From: Streptomyces bicolor | Lineage (GTDB): Bacteria > Actinomycetota > Actinomycetes > Streptomycetales > Streptomycetaceae | Assembly: GCF_000719285.1 (NCBI RefSeq) | Contig: NZ_JOFS01000042.1 | Location: 1 to 58,292, forward strand | Length of the DNA: 58,292 nucleotides | Reading direction: 5' to 3' | In this document: positions 17,933 through 25,311 of the stretch, piece by piece | Layout of the letters: the number at the start of each line of letters is the position of its first letter | How positions within the stretch are numbered: the stretch's first letter is position 1 | Position numbers and translations under genes: made by a program | The notes under the pieces: generated by a model | Database searches by the model: none | Told to the model about the DNA's origin: nothing | What the model saw: only the letters and a program-made list of their open reading frames with translations

Positions 17933-18690
17933 GCGCGCACTACTTCCGTGCCGCCGCGCTCGATGGCGGCGGCGTCTTCGGGGCTCAGCCCGCTGTCGGT
18001 GATCAGCAGGTCCACATCGCTCAGGTCGCCGAAGCGGGCGAAGTGCTCCTGGCCGTGCTTGGAGGAGTCGGCGAGCAGCACCACCCGGCGGGCCGCGGCC
18101 ACGGCCGCACGCTTCACCGCGGCCTCGGCGAGGTCGGGGGTGGTCAAGCCGTGCTCGGCGGAGAAGCCGTTGGCGGCGACGAACAGGACGTCGGCGCGGA
18201 TCTCGCCGTACGCGCGCAGCGCCCAGGCGTCCACGGCGGCGCGCGTACGGTGCCGTACGCGCCCTCCGACCAGGTGGAGCTGGATGCCCGGGTGGTCCGC
18301 GAGGCGGGCGGCGATGGGCAGGCTGTGCGTCACCACGGTGAGGGACGCCTCCAGCGGGAGCGCGGCGGCGAGGCGGGCCACCGTCGTACCGGCGTCGAGG
18401 ATCATCGTACCCTCGGTGGGCAGCTCGGCGAGGGCCGCCTTGGCCACCCGGTCCTTCTCGTCGGCCGCCGTCGACTCGCGCTCGGCGAGGTCCGGCTCGA
18501 AGTCCAGGCGCCCGACCGGGATCGCGCCACCGTGCACGCGGCGCACGAGCCCGGCGCGGTCGAGGGCCTTCAGGTCCCGGCGGATCGTCTCCGCCGTCAC
18601 CTGGAACTCCTCGGCCAGCGACAGGACGTCCACTCGGCCGCCGTCACGGGCGAGCCGGAGGATCTCCTGCTGCCGCTCCGGTGCGTACAT
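17929..18690 (-). CDS. fruR: DeoR-family repressor of the fructose operon
   Basis: A 253-residue DeoR/GlpR regulator. The N-terminal winged helix (residues about 1-57) begins MYAPERQQEILRLARDGG and holds the recognition-helix stretch TAETIRRDLKALDRAGLVRRVHGGA. The C-terminal DeoRC sugar-phosphate isomerase-like domain contains DAGTTVARLAAAL and ADSSKHGQEHFARFG. It presumably responds to fructose-1-phosphate, by analogy with fructose DeoR repressors. It is first in the operon and overlaps fruK by four bases, so it should autoregulate. The symbol is assigned by context. Confidence 0.88.
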   Translation of the reverse strand: MYAPERQQEILRLARDGGRVDVLSLAEEFQVTAETIRRDLKALDRAGLVRRVHGGAIPVGRLDFEPDLAERESTAADEKDRVAKAALAELPTEGTMILDAGTTVARLAAALPLEASLTVVTHSLPIAARLADHPGIQLHLVGGRVRHRTRAAVDAWALRAYGEIRADVLFVAANGFSAEHGLTTPDLAEAAVKRAAVAAARRVVLLADSSKHGQEHFARFGDLSDVDLLITDSGLSPEDAAAIERGGTEVVRA

Positions 18691-18735
18691 GTCCGTTCGC
18701 CTCCGAACTGTGCCCGAACTTGTGGTTTCACTGGG

Positions 18736-18764
18736 AGGCTACGCCCGGATTTCCGGAAAGTAAA
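18736..18764 (-). promoter_or_regulatory. Candidate promoter of the fruR-fruK-fruA operon
   Basis: On the minus strand TTTACT (18764-18759) and TAGCCT (18741-18736) are 17 bases apart, about 46 bp upstream of the fruR ATG. A TTCCGGAA dyad sits in the spacer. GTTCGGGC octamers in opposite orientation flank the region (about 18712 and 18768) and could be DeoR operators. Read by eye only. Confidence 0.35.
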
Positions 18765-18834
18765 CAGGTTCGGGCGCAATCAGGCATGTCCGACGGCCGA
18801 TCTGGGCATGAGCGGGCTTCCGAAGTGGGCGAAT

Positions 18835-18930
18835 GCGGAAACCTCGGGTCGAGCGGAAACCGTCGGGTCGAGCGGAAACCGTCGGGCCGATAGGGAAGCA
18901 TTCGGGCCGATACGGAAACGCCGAAGGGGC
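18835..18930. repeat. Degenerate 19-bp tandem repeat upstream of fruR
   Basis: Five consecutive units of about 19 bp follow GCGGAAACCGTCGGGTCGA. They start at 18835, 18853, 18872, 18891 and 18911, and the last two are diverged. The array ends in the terminator of the neighbouring MFS gene. Apart from this, the promoter candidate and the terminator, the 273-bp gap holds nothing I can name. Confidence 0.65.
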
Positions 18931-18953
18931 CCGGCACCGAAGTGCCGGGCCCC
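18926..18953 (-). terminator. Hairpin terminator of the leftward MFS gene
   Basis: GGGGCCCGGCAC and GTGCCGGGCCCC form a perfect 12-bp stem with a CGAA tetraloop, 11 bp beyond the MFS stop codon. Confidence 0.85.
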
Positions 18954-18963
18954 TCCCCCGCTC

Positions 18964-20559
18964 TCAGACTGTCAGCGCGGGCTCCTTCTCCGGAGCCGCC
19001 TCGGGCGCCGCCGTCTCCCCGGCCGCCCCCTCGACATGCTGCGCCGACCGCCTGGGCAGCGCGAACATCAGCAGGAAGATGACGCCCATCACCACGGCCA
19101 CCCATCCCAGCGCGTGCTGGAAGCCGTCCACGAAGGCCGCGCCCGCCGCCGGGCCCTGGGCGCCCTCCGCCAGCCGGTCGTCGATGACGCCGAAGAAGAC
19201 CACGGAGACCAGACCCAGCCCGAGCGCGTTGCCCATCTGCTGGACGGTGCTGATGAGGCCGGACGCCGAACCGGAGTGCTCGCGCGGCACCTCCGACAGG
19301 ATCGCGTCCGTCAGCGGGGCCACGATCAGGCCCATGCCGACACCCATGACGACCAGGGGCAGGGCCATCTGCCAGGGGGCGATGGACAGGCCGTAGTGGC
19401 CGGACTCCCAGAGGTAGAGCAGAACGCCGATCGCCATCACCAGCGCGCCCGCCTGGAGCACCTTGCGGCCGAAGCGCGGGACCAGCTTCTGCACGGACAG
19501 ACCGGCCGCCGTCGAGACCGCGATCGAGAACGGGATACCGGTCAGGCCGGCCTTCAGCGGCCGCCAGCCCAGGCCGTACTGCATGTACAGCGTCCAGACC
19601 AGGAAGAAGATGCCGAGCGCGACACCGAAGACGGTCTGTACGGCGATGCCGCCCGCGAAGCTCTTCACCTTGAACAGCGACAGTTCGACGAGCGGGGAGC
19701 CGTCACGGGCGGCCTTCCGCTTCTCGTACGCCACCAGCGCCCCGAGGACTACGAGCGCGCCGCCCATCGAGACGTACCCCCACAGCGGCCAGCCCAGCTC
19801 GCGGCCGCGGGTCAGCGGGTAGAGCAGCATGAGCAGGCCGAGGGTGACCAGGGCGACGCCGACCAGGTCCAGCTTCAGCGCCCGCGGCGCCTTGGACTCG
19901 GTGATGTAGCGGCTGCCGAGGATCAGGCCCGCGATGCCGACCGGGAGGTTGATCAGGAAGATCGGGCGCCATTCGAGACCCAAGAGGTTCCACTCCGTCA
20001 GCAGCGCGCCGAGGAGGGGACCCATGACCGCGCCGAGCCCGACGACCGCTCCGAACAGGCCGAAGACCTTGCCCCGTTCGTGCGCCGGGAACGTCGCGTG
20101 CACGATCGACAGCACCTGCGGCACCATCATCGCCGCCATGCCGCCCTGCAGGATCCGGGCCGCGACCAGCATCTCCGGGTTCGCGGCGAAGCCGCACAGG
20201 GCCGAGGCCATGGTGAAGCCGCCGATACCGACGAGGAACAGCCGCTTGCGGCCGTGTATGTCGCCGAGGCGGCCGCCGGTGATCAGACCCGCGGCGAAGG
20301 CGAGGGCGTAGCCGGCGGTGATCCACTGGATCTGGCTGAAGGTCGCGCCGGACTCCCGCCGGATCGACGGGATCGCGACGTTGACGATCGTGACGTCGAC
20401 GAGGTCCATGAAGGCCGCGGTCATCACGATCGCCAGGGCGAACCAGCGGCGGCGGTCGCCCGCCGCGGGCTCCGCGGGCGGTGCGCCGCCCTGGGTCACG
20501 GTGTTTGTGCCGGGTGCGGTCCCGGCTGAGGTCTCGATGGACGTCTCGGTGGAGGTCAT
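18964..20559 (-). CDS. MFS drug exporter, DHA2 (14-TM) family
   Basis: A 531-residue proton-driven exporter of the EmrB/QacA type with about 14 hydrophobic helices. Helix 1 carries AFMDLVDVTIVNVAIPSI (the LDxTVVNVALP-like motif), and GGRLGDIHGRKRLFLVG is MFS motif A. A GAVVGLGAVMGPLLGALL stretch matches antiporter motif C. A Thr/Gly-rich cytoplasmic head of about 35 residues precedes helix 1. It is divergent from a WYL regulator 62 bp away, its probable controller. The substrate is unknown. Confidence 0.88.
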   Translation of the reverse strand: MTSTETSIETSAGTAPGTNTVTQGGAPPAEPAAGDRRRWFALAIVMTAAFMDLVDVTIVNVAIPSIRRESGATFSQIQWITAGYALAFAAGLITGGRLGDIHGRKRLFLVGIGGFTMASALCGFAANPEMLVAARILQGGMAAMMVPQVLSIVHATFPAHERGKVFGLFGAVVGLGAVMGPLLGALLTEWNLLGLEWRPIFLINLPVGIAGLILGSRYITESKAPRALKLDLVGVALVTLGLLMLLYPLTRGRELGWPLWGYVSMGGALVVLGALVAYEKRKAARDGSPLVELSLFKVKSFAGGIAVQTVFGVALGIFFLVWTLYMQYGLGWRPLKAGLTGIPFSIAVSTAAGLSVQKLVPRFGRKVLQAGALVMAIGVLLYLWESGHYGLSIAPWQMALPLVVMGVGMGLIVAPLTDAILSEVPREHSGSASGLISTVQQMGNALGLGLVSVVFFGVIDDRLAEGAQGPAAGAAFVDGFQHALGWVAVVMGVIFLLMFALPRRSAQHVEGAAGETAAPEAAPEKEPALTV

Positions 20560-20621
20560 GGCTTGAAGCTATGGCCTCATTAGGTCAGATCGTGTCCTAG
20601 ATCTGCGGCATCCTCGGATTC

Positions 20622-21638
20622 ATGACGACGGATACTCCGGCACGGCTGCTCACACTCCTTTCCCTCCTCCAGACGCCCCGCGAATGGCCCGGCGGTGAGC
20701 TCGCCGATCGGCTCGGGGTGTCCCGGCGCACGGTGCGGCGGGACATCGACCGGCTGCGGGAGCTCGGTTATCCCGTGCAGGCGACCAAGGGGGCCGACGG
20801 TGGCTACCGGCTCGTCGCGGGCAAGGCGATGCCGCCGCTCGTCCTGGACGACGAGGAGGCGGTGGCGATCGCGGTCGGGCTGCGGGCCGGGGCGGGGCAC
20901 GCGGTCGAGGGCGTGGAGGAGGCGTCGGTGCGGGCGCTGGCGAAGCTGGAGCAGGTGCTGCCGTCGCGGCTGCGGCACCGGGTGACCACGCTGCAGGCCG
21001 CGACGACACCGCTGACCAGTGGGGACGGGGCGAGTATCGCGCCCGAGACGCTGACCGTGATGGCGTCGAGCGTGGCGGGGCGGGAGCGGTTGCGATTCGC
21101 GTACCGGGCGGGGGACGGAACGGAGTCGCGCCGCCTGACCGAGCCGTATCGGCTGGTGTCGACGGGGCGCCGCTGGTACCTCGTCGCCTACGACCTCGAC
21201 CGGGCCGACTGGCGGACGTTCCGGGTCGACCGGGTGAGCGAGCCGTTCGCCACGGGCGCGCGCTTCGCTCCGCGGGAGTTGCCGTCGGGAAGTGCGGCGG
21301 AGTACCTGCGGCAGTCGATGTGGCGGCGGCAGGAGACCTACGACTTCTCGGTGACGTTCGACGCGCCACCGGAGTTCGTCGCGGGCCGGTTGCCGGGGTG
21401 GTTGGGGGCGCCGGAGCCGGTCGAGGACGGGCGGCGGTGCCGGCTGCGGGGGTCGGCCGGGGACTCGGTGGAGTGGATGGCCGTGCGGCTGGCGATGGTG
21501 GACTGCGAGTTCACGGTGGAGTCGCCGGAGGAACTGGTGCGGTGCGTACGGGAGTTGGGCGGGCGGTTGAGCCGGGCGGCGGGGGTGAGCCGGTCAGCAG
21601 GCGCGGAGCGCGGTCGGGGACAGGAGATGCCCATGTGA
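20622..21638 (+). CDS. YafY-type transcriptional regulator (HTH_11 + WYL)
   Basis: A 338-residue regulator. An N-terminal winged helix (residues about 1-60) includes LADRLGVSRRTVRRDIDRLRELGYPVQA. A WYL domain (about 135-215) contains RLRFAYRAGDGTESRRLTEPYRLVSTGRRWYLVAYD, followed by the C-terminal WCX extension. WYL domains sense ligands, often nucleic acids or nucleotides. It is divergent from the MFS exporter, and the 62-bp shared region contains TTAGGTCAGATCGTGTCCTAG-like half-sites (roughly 20579-20600). A hairpin terminator follows. Confidence 0.88.
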   Translation: MTTDTPARLLTLLSLLQTPREWPGGELADRLGVSRRTVRRDIDRLRELGYPVQATKGADGGYRLVAGKAMPPLVLDDEEAVAIAVGLRAGAGHAVEGVEEASVRALAKLEQVLPSRLRHRVTTLQAATTPLTSGDGASIAPETLTVMASSVAGRERLRFAYRAGDGTESRRLTEPYRLVSTGRRWYLVAYDLDRADWRTFRVDRVSEPFATGARFAPRELPSGSAAEYLRQSMWRRQETYDFSVTFDAPPEFVAGRLPGWLGAPEPVEDGRRCRLRGSAGDSVEWMAVRLAMVDCEFTVESPEELVRCVRELGGRLSRAAGVSRSAGAERGRGQEMPM

Positions 21639-21657
21639 CACAATCTGCCGTCCGGGT

Positions 21658-21690
21658 GGGCCACCCCGTGGTTCAGGTACGGGGTGGCCC
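21658..21690 (+). terminator. Hairpin terminator after the WYL regulator
   Basis: GGGCCACCCCGT pairs perfectly with ACGGGGTGGCCC across a nine-base loop, 19 bp after the stop codon. Confidence 0.8.
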
Positions 21691-21699
21691 GCCCGCTCT

Positions 21700-21995
21700 C
21701 CGGCCATGAAAGAGCCGGGCCCCGGCACCCAGGGGGGATAGGCGCCGAAGCCCGGCTCGGGGAGAGTCCCGGCGCCGGGGGGAGTGCGTCGGGACTTGGT
21801 CTGTTGATCCGCCGGTGTCGCGTTCGGTGGGGCTCCGTCGATCTCCGCCCGGGCCCGAGGCCGGTCGCCTCAGGTCCCGAACTCCCTTGCCCGGAGGTCT
21901 TTTTCCCGGTGCCCTGACAGTTGAAGCGGCGTTACATCGCCATGTTTGCGCGGTCTTTCGCCACCCGGCGTACGCCGCCCACGGCCACACACCTC
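21700..21995. other. Structured non-coding region between WYL regulator and hrdD
   Basis: I see no gene here; short frames have poor codon bias. GAGCCGGGC (21712-21720) can pair with GCCCGGCTC (21750-21758). GTCCCG (about 21766) can pair with CGGGAC (about 21790). GGCGCC, self-complementary, occurs in both loops (about 21741 and 21771) and could link them. The layout suggests a folded RNA but matches no riboswitch family I can recall. Confidence 0.3.
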
Positions 21996-22045
21996 CGGCC
22001 CTCCCGCCGGAGGCACCACGCGGCCCTCCCGCCGGAGGCACTACG
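21996..22045. repeat. 25-bp tandem duplication spanning the hrdD stop codon
   Basis: CGGCCCTCCCGCCGGAGGCA plus CxACG is present twice in tandem, at 21996-22020 and 22021-22045, with one mismatch. Each unit contains the small hairpin CCTCC-CGCC-GGAGG. The second copy includes the hrdD stop codon, so the first is a downstream duplicate of the 3' end and may act as part of the terminator. Confidence 0.8.
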
Positions 22046-23039
22046 CGGCCGCGTCGAACCCGGTGCTCCGCGCCAGCTTCTTCAGCTCCAGCAACGCGTG
22101 CTTCTCGATCTGCCGGATCCGCTCGCGCGTCAGCCCGTGCTCCTTGCCGACCTCGGTCAGCGTGCGCTCGCGCCCGTCCTCGATGCCGTAACGCATCTTG
22201 ATGATGGACGCTGTGCGCTGGTCGAGGCGGCCGATCAGGTCGTCCAGTTCCTCGCTGCGCAGCAGGGTCAGGACGGACTGCTCGGGGGAGACCGCGGACG
22301 TGTCCTCCAGGAGGTCGCCGAACTGGGTCTCGCCCTCGTCGTCCACCGCCATGTTGAGGGAGACCGGGTCGCGCGCCCAGTCCAGGACGTCCGTCACGCG
22401 GTCCGCGTTCGAGCCGAGCTCGGCGGCGATCTCCGCGGGCTCCGGGTCACGGCCGTGCTCCCGGTTGAACTCGCGCTGCACGCGCCGGATGCGGCCCAGC
22501 TCCTCCACCAGGTGGACGGGGAGGCGGATGGTGCGGGACTGGTCGGCTATCGAGCGGGTGATGGCCTGACGGATCCACCACGTCGCGTACGTCGAGAACT
22601 TGAAGCCCTTGCGGTAGTCGAACTTCTCCACCGCGCGCACCAGGCCGGCGTTGCCCTCCTGGATCAGGTCGAGCAGGGGCAGACCGCTGCGCGGGTAGCG
22701 ACGGGCCACCGCCACGACCAGGCGGAGGTTGGAGCGGATGAAGATGTCCTTCGCCCGCTCGCCGTCGGCGACCAGGGCCTCCAGTTCCTCACGGGTGGCG
22801 TCCGCCTTGGACTCCTCGTACCCGTCGAGGACCTGCTGGGCGAACACACCCGCCTCGATGATCTGCGACAGCTCGACCTCTTTGGCGGCGTCGAGAAGCG
22901 GCGTACGCGCGATCTCGTCGAGGTACATGCCGACCAGGTCGCGGTCCGCGATCTCGCCGCCATGGGCGCGAACACTGCTTGCCGCGTCGACGGCCTCGCC
23001 GGTGGCGGACTGACGACGGGCGACGGCACGGGTTGCCAT
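22041..23039 (-). CDS. hrdD: RNA polymerase principal-like sigma factor HrdD
   Basis: A 332-residue group 2 sigma-70 factor, the length I recall for Streptomyces coelicolor HrdD. Region 1.2 is at about residues 30-60 (DLVGMYLDEIARTPLLDAA). Region 2 (about 95-165) holds RSNLRLVVAVARRYP and the -10-reading stretch FSTYATWWIRQAITRSIADQ. Region 3 contains GRIRRVQREFNREHGRDPEPAE. Region 4 ends in LTEVGKEHGLTRERIRQIEKHAL, the -35-binding helix. Unlike HrdB there is no long acidic N-terminus. The ATG at 23039 has AAGGGAG upstream; the frame is open well beyond but that part crosses the promoter. Known hrdD genes are non-essential and under sigma-R control. Confidence 0.97.
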   Translation of the reverse strand: MATRAVARRQSATGEAVDAASSVRAHGGEIADRDLVGMYLDEIARTPLLDAAKEVELSQIIEAGVFAQQVLDGYEESKADATREELEALVADGERAKDIFIRSNLRLVVAVARRYPRSGLPLLDLIQEGNAGLVRAVEKFDYRKGFKFSTYATWWIRQAITRSIADQSRTIRLPVHLVEELGRIRRVQREFNREHGRDPEPAEIAAELGSNADRVTDVLDWARDPVSLNMAVDDEGETQFGDLLEDTSAVSPEQSVLTLLRSEELDDLIGRLDQRTASIIKMRYGIEDGRERTLTEVGKEHGLTRERIRQIEKHALLELKKLARSTGFDAAA

Positions 23040-23117
23040 GCGTGCTCCCTTGCGATGTGGGCGGGTGGTCCGTGAACGCCTGGGACTCTTCTCGAGTGCC
23101 CGGCATCCGATGGAAAC

Positions 23118-23144
23118 AACGACTGGAATCAGGACAGAATTCCC
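23118..23144 (-). promoter_or_regulatory. Sigma-R-type promoter of hrdD
   Basis: On the minus strand GGGAAT (23144-23139) is followed after exactly 18 bases by GTT (23120-23118). This fits the sigma-R consensus GGAAT-N18-GTT and lies about 80 bp upstream of the hrdD ATG. It implies induction by thiol-oxidative stress. Confidence 0.85.
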
Positions 23145-23204
23145 AAGCCGCCCCTCTATTTTTCTGATCTTGCAGTACCCTGTCCGGCCACAGGAGGAAA
23201 CCCG

Positions 23205-23735
23205 ATGCCGCCGGAACGTAGAGAGGTGCAGGTCAGGCCGGGAGTCGAAAGCGACCTCGACGCCCTCACCGACCTCTACAACCACTACGTACGTGAGACG
23301 CCCATCACATTCGATACGGCCGTCTTCACGCCTGAAGAGCGCCGCCCTTGGCTGCTCTCCCACCCTGAAGACGGACCGCACCGGCTGATGGTTGCCGCGG
23401 AGACGGGCCCCGAAGGGAACTCACAGCGGATTCTCGGCTACGCCACATCCAGCGCCTTCCGGCCGAAGCCGGCGTACGAGACCTCCGTCGAGGTGACGAT
23501 CTACCTCGCTCCGGACGCCGGTCGGCGTGGCGTCGGCACCCTCCTCTACAAGGCCCTCTTCGACGCGCTGGCGGACGAGGACCTGCACCGCGCCTACGCC
23601 GGGATCGCCCAGCCCAACGAGGCGTCCACCCGGCTGCACGAGCGCTTCGGCTTCCGGCACATCGGCACATACCGCGAGGTGGGCCGCAAGTTCGGCCGGT
23701 ACTGGGACGTGGCCTGGTACGAGAAGGACCTCTGA
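23205..23735 (+). CDS. GNAT N-acetyltransferase, phosphinothricin acetyltransferase-like
   Basis: A 176-residue GNAT enzyme of the Bar/Pat/MnaT type. It starts with the family pattern VRPGVESDLDALTDLYNHYV, continues with TPITFDTAVFTPEERRPWL, and has the acetyl-CoA pyrophosphate loop APDAGRRGVGTLLYKALFD. The C-terminal NEASTRLHERFGFRHIGTYREVGRKFGRYWDV is typical of phosphinothricin and methionine sulfoximine N-acetyltransferases. It probably acetylates a toxic amino acid analogue. AGGAGG precedes the ATG. Divergent from hrdD over 165 bp. Confidence 0.9.
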   Translation: MPPERREVQVRPGVESDLDALTDLYNHYVRETPITFDTAVFTPEERRPWLLSHPEDGPHRLMVAAETGPEGNSQRILGYATSSAFRPKPAYETSVEVTIYLAPDAGRRGVGTLLYKALFDALADEDLHRAYAGIAQPNEASTRLHERFGFRHIGTYREVGRKFGRYWDVAWYEKDL

Positions 23736-23779
23736 GCCTCGCCGGAGGGACCTCACCCCAGGACTCGGCCCCCTCGCCC

Positions 23780-24565
23780 TCAGCCGAACTGCACCGACCG
23801 CTTCGCCAGCCCCATCCAGAACCCGTCGATCACCGACTTCTGGCCATCGAGTCCACCGGCCGCGTCCGCCGCGCCCATCGTCACGAACAGCGGGGCGAAG
23901 TGCTCGGTGCGCGGGTGGGCGTAGCGGCCGGCCGGGGCCTTGTGGAGGAAATCCAGCAACCCGTCCCAGTCGCGGTTCTCCAGCGCCCGGCGGCCCCAGT
24001 CGTCGAACTCCACGGACCAGCTGGGGATGTCGCTCTGGCGCAGGGCGGCCAGGTTGTGGGTGAAGAAGCCGGAGCCGACGATCAGCACGCCCTCGTCACG
24101 CAGCGGCGCCAGCTTCCGACCGATCTCCAGCAACCTCAGCGGGTCGAGGGTCGGCATGGAAATCTGGAGGACAGGGATGTCGGCCTCGGGGTACATCTCG
24201 ACGAGCGGTACGTAGGCGCCGTGGTCGAGGCCGCGGTCCGGGATGTCCTGCACGGGCATGCCGGGGGCGCGCAGCAGTTTCCGTACGGACTCGGCGAGTT
24301 CCGGAGCGCCGGGTGCCGCGTACGTCACCTTGTAGTAGTGCTCGGGGAATCCCCAGAAGTCGTAGACGAGAGGAACGGTCTCGGTGGCACCGATGGCGAG
24401 CGGGGCCTCCTCCCAGTGGGCGGAGACCATGAGGATCGCCCTGGGGCGCGGCAGGTCGGCGGACCAGGCGGCGAGCTCACCGGGCCAGATCGGGTCGTCC
24501 GCAAGCGGCGGGGCGCCGTGGCTGAGATAGAGGGCAGGCATGCGTTCCTGCGTGGCGGCGGACAT
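23780..24565 (-). CDS. DODA-type extradiol ring-cleavage dioxygenase family protein
   Basis: A 261-residue class III extradiol dioxygenase-like protein related to YgiD/4,5-DOPA dioxygenase. The metal ligands and catalytic His are visible: His16 in YLSHGAPP, His50 in MVSAHWE, His115 in GLDHGAYVPL, and His170 in GSGFFTHNLA. The substrate is likely a catechol-type aromatic, but unproven. It is divergent from a MarR regulator with about 120 bp of dyad-rich DNA between, so it is probably that regulator's target. ATG with GGAGGGAG upstream. Confidence 0.9.
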   Translation of the reverse strand: MSAATQERMPALYLSHGAPPLADDPIWPGELAAWSADLPRPRAILMVSAHWEEAPLAIGATETVPLVYDFWGFPEHYYKVTYAAPGAPELAESVRKLLRAPGMPVQDIPDRGLDHGAYVPLVEMYPEADIPVLQISMPTLDPLRLLEIGRKLAPLRDEGVLIVGSGFFTHNLAALRQSDIPSWSVEFDDWGRRALENRDWDGLLDFLHKAPAGRYAHPRTEHFAPLFVTMGAADAAGGLDGQKSVIDGFWMGLAKRSVQFG

Positions 24566-24589
24566 GGTGGCGACTCCCTCCGGAGAGCT

Positions 24590-24620
24590 GAAGCCTTATT
24601 TGCTTCAAATCTAAAGCTTC
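24590..24620. promoter_or_regulatory. Dyad-rich operator between dioxygenase and MarR genes
   Basis: GAAGC-CTTATTT-GCTTC (24590-24606) is a dyad. GCTTCAAATCTAAAGCTTC (24602-24620) adds AAAGC/GCTTC half-sites. AT-rich TAGTTAAAATTTCAAGG follows at about 24644-24660. Candidate MarR binding region; not experimentally supported. Confidence 0.45.
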
Positions 24621-24684
24621 TCTCTCGAAGAAGGTACGCCTCGGTAGTTAAAATTTCAAGGAGAGCTCTCGTACAGTGGGGTAC

Positions 24685-25197
24685 ATGAATACGGCATCTA
24701 CCTCCGCGCCGGCGGAACCGCGCTGGCTCACCGACGACGAGCAGCGCGTCTGGCGCTCGTACATGGAAGCGTCCACCCTGCTCTGGGATCACCTGGACCG
24801 CCAGCTCCAGCGGGACGCGGGCATGCCGCACGTCTACTACGGCCTGCTGGTCAAGCTCGCCGACTCCCCGCAGCGCAGACTGCGGATGACCGAGCTGGCG
24901 ATGCTCGCGAAGATCACCCGCTCCCGTCTCTCGCACGCCATCGCCCGGCTGGAGAAGAACGGCTGGGTGCGGCGCGAGGACTGCCCCGACGACAAGCGGG
25001 GCCAGTTCGCGGTGCTGACGGAGCAGGGCCTGGAGGTGCTGCGGGAGACCGCGCCGGGCCATGTGGAGGCCGTACGCCAGGCGATGTTCGACCGGCTCAC
25101 CCCCGAGCAGCAGAAGGCCCTCGGCGAGATCATGCAGATCGTCGCCGAGGGCCTGCAGCCGAGCGAAGCGGGTGCGGACCTGCCCTGGCTGCGCTGA
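24685..25197 (+). CDS. MarR family transcriptional regulator
   Basis: A 170-residue MarR-type regulator. The winged helix-turn-helix lies at about residues 60-110 (RLRMTELAMLAKITRSRLSHAIARLEKNGWVRREDCPDDKRG), with the DxR wing as DDKRG. Dimerisation helices flank it. Its usual role is repression of a neighbouring detoxification gene, relieved by a phenolic ligand. A ring-cleavage dioxygenase is divergent from it. ATG at 24685; an in-frame GTG nine bases upstream is an alternative. Confidence 0.9.
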   Translation: MNTASTSAPAEPRWLTDDEQRVWRSYMEASTLLWDHLDRQLQRDAGMPHVYYGLLVKLADSPQRRLRMTELAMLAKITRSRLSHAIARLEKNGWVRREDCPDDKRGQFAVLTEQGLEVLRETAPGHVEAVRQAMFDRLTPEQQKALGEIMQIVAEGLQPSEAGADLPWLR

Positions 25198-25311
25198 ACC
25201 GCTCATTTCAGCGAGCCGGGGCAGGTCCTTGGAGGCCGCACGTACGGAGCGTCCCCATCCCCGTACGTACGCCTGGTCCCTAGGGGTACGGCCGTACGGT
25301 CGTCGTCGGAC

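Noticed and set aside
21684..21917. 77-codon + ORF between the WYL gene and hrdD
   Set aside because: Runs through the terminator and stem structures; non-coding character.
23150..23204. Promoter for the acetyltransferase gene (TACCCT near 23175)
   Set aside because: A -10-like hexamer exists but no -35 at proper spacing, so it is not listed.
25198..25311. GTACG-rich palindromes (GTACGGCCGTAC) between the MarR and MFS genes
   Set aside because: Short self-complementary motifs, but no stable long stem; too weak for a terminator call.
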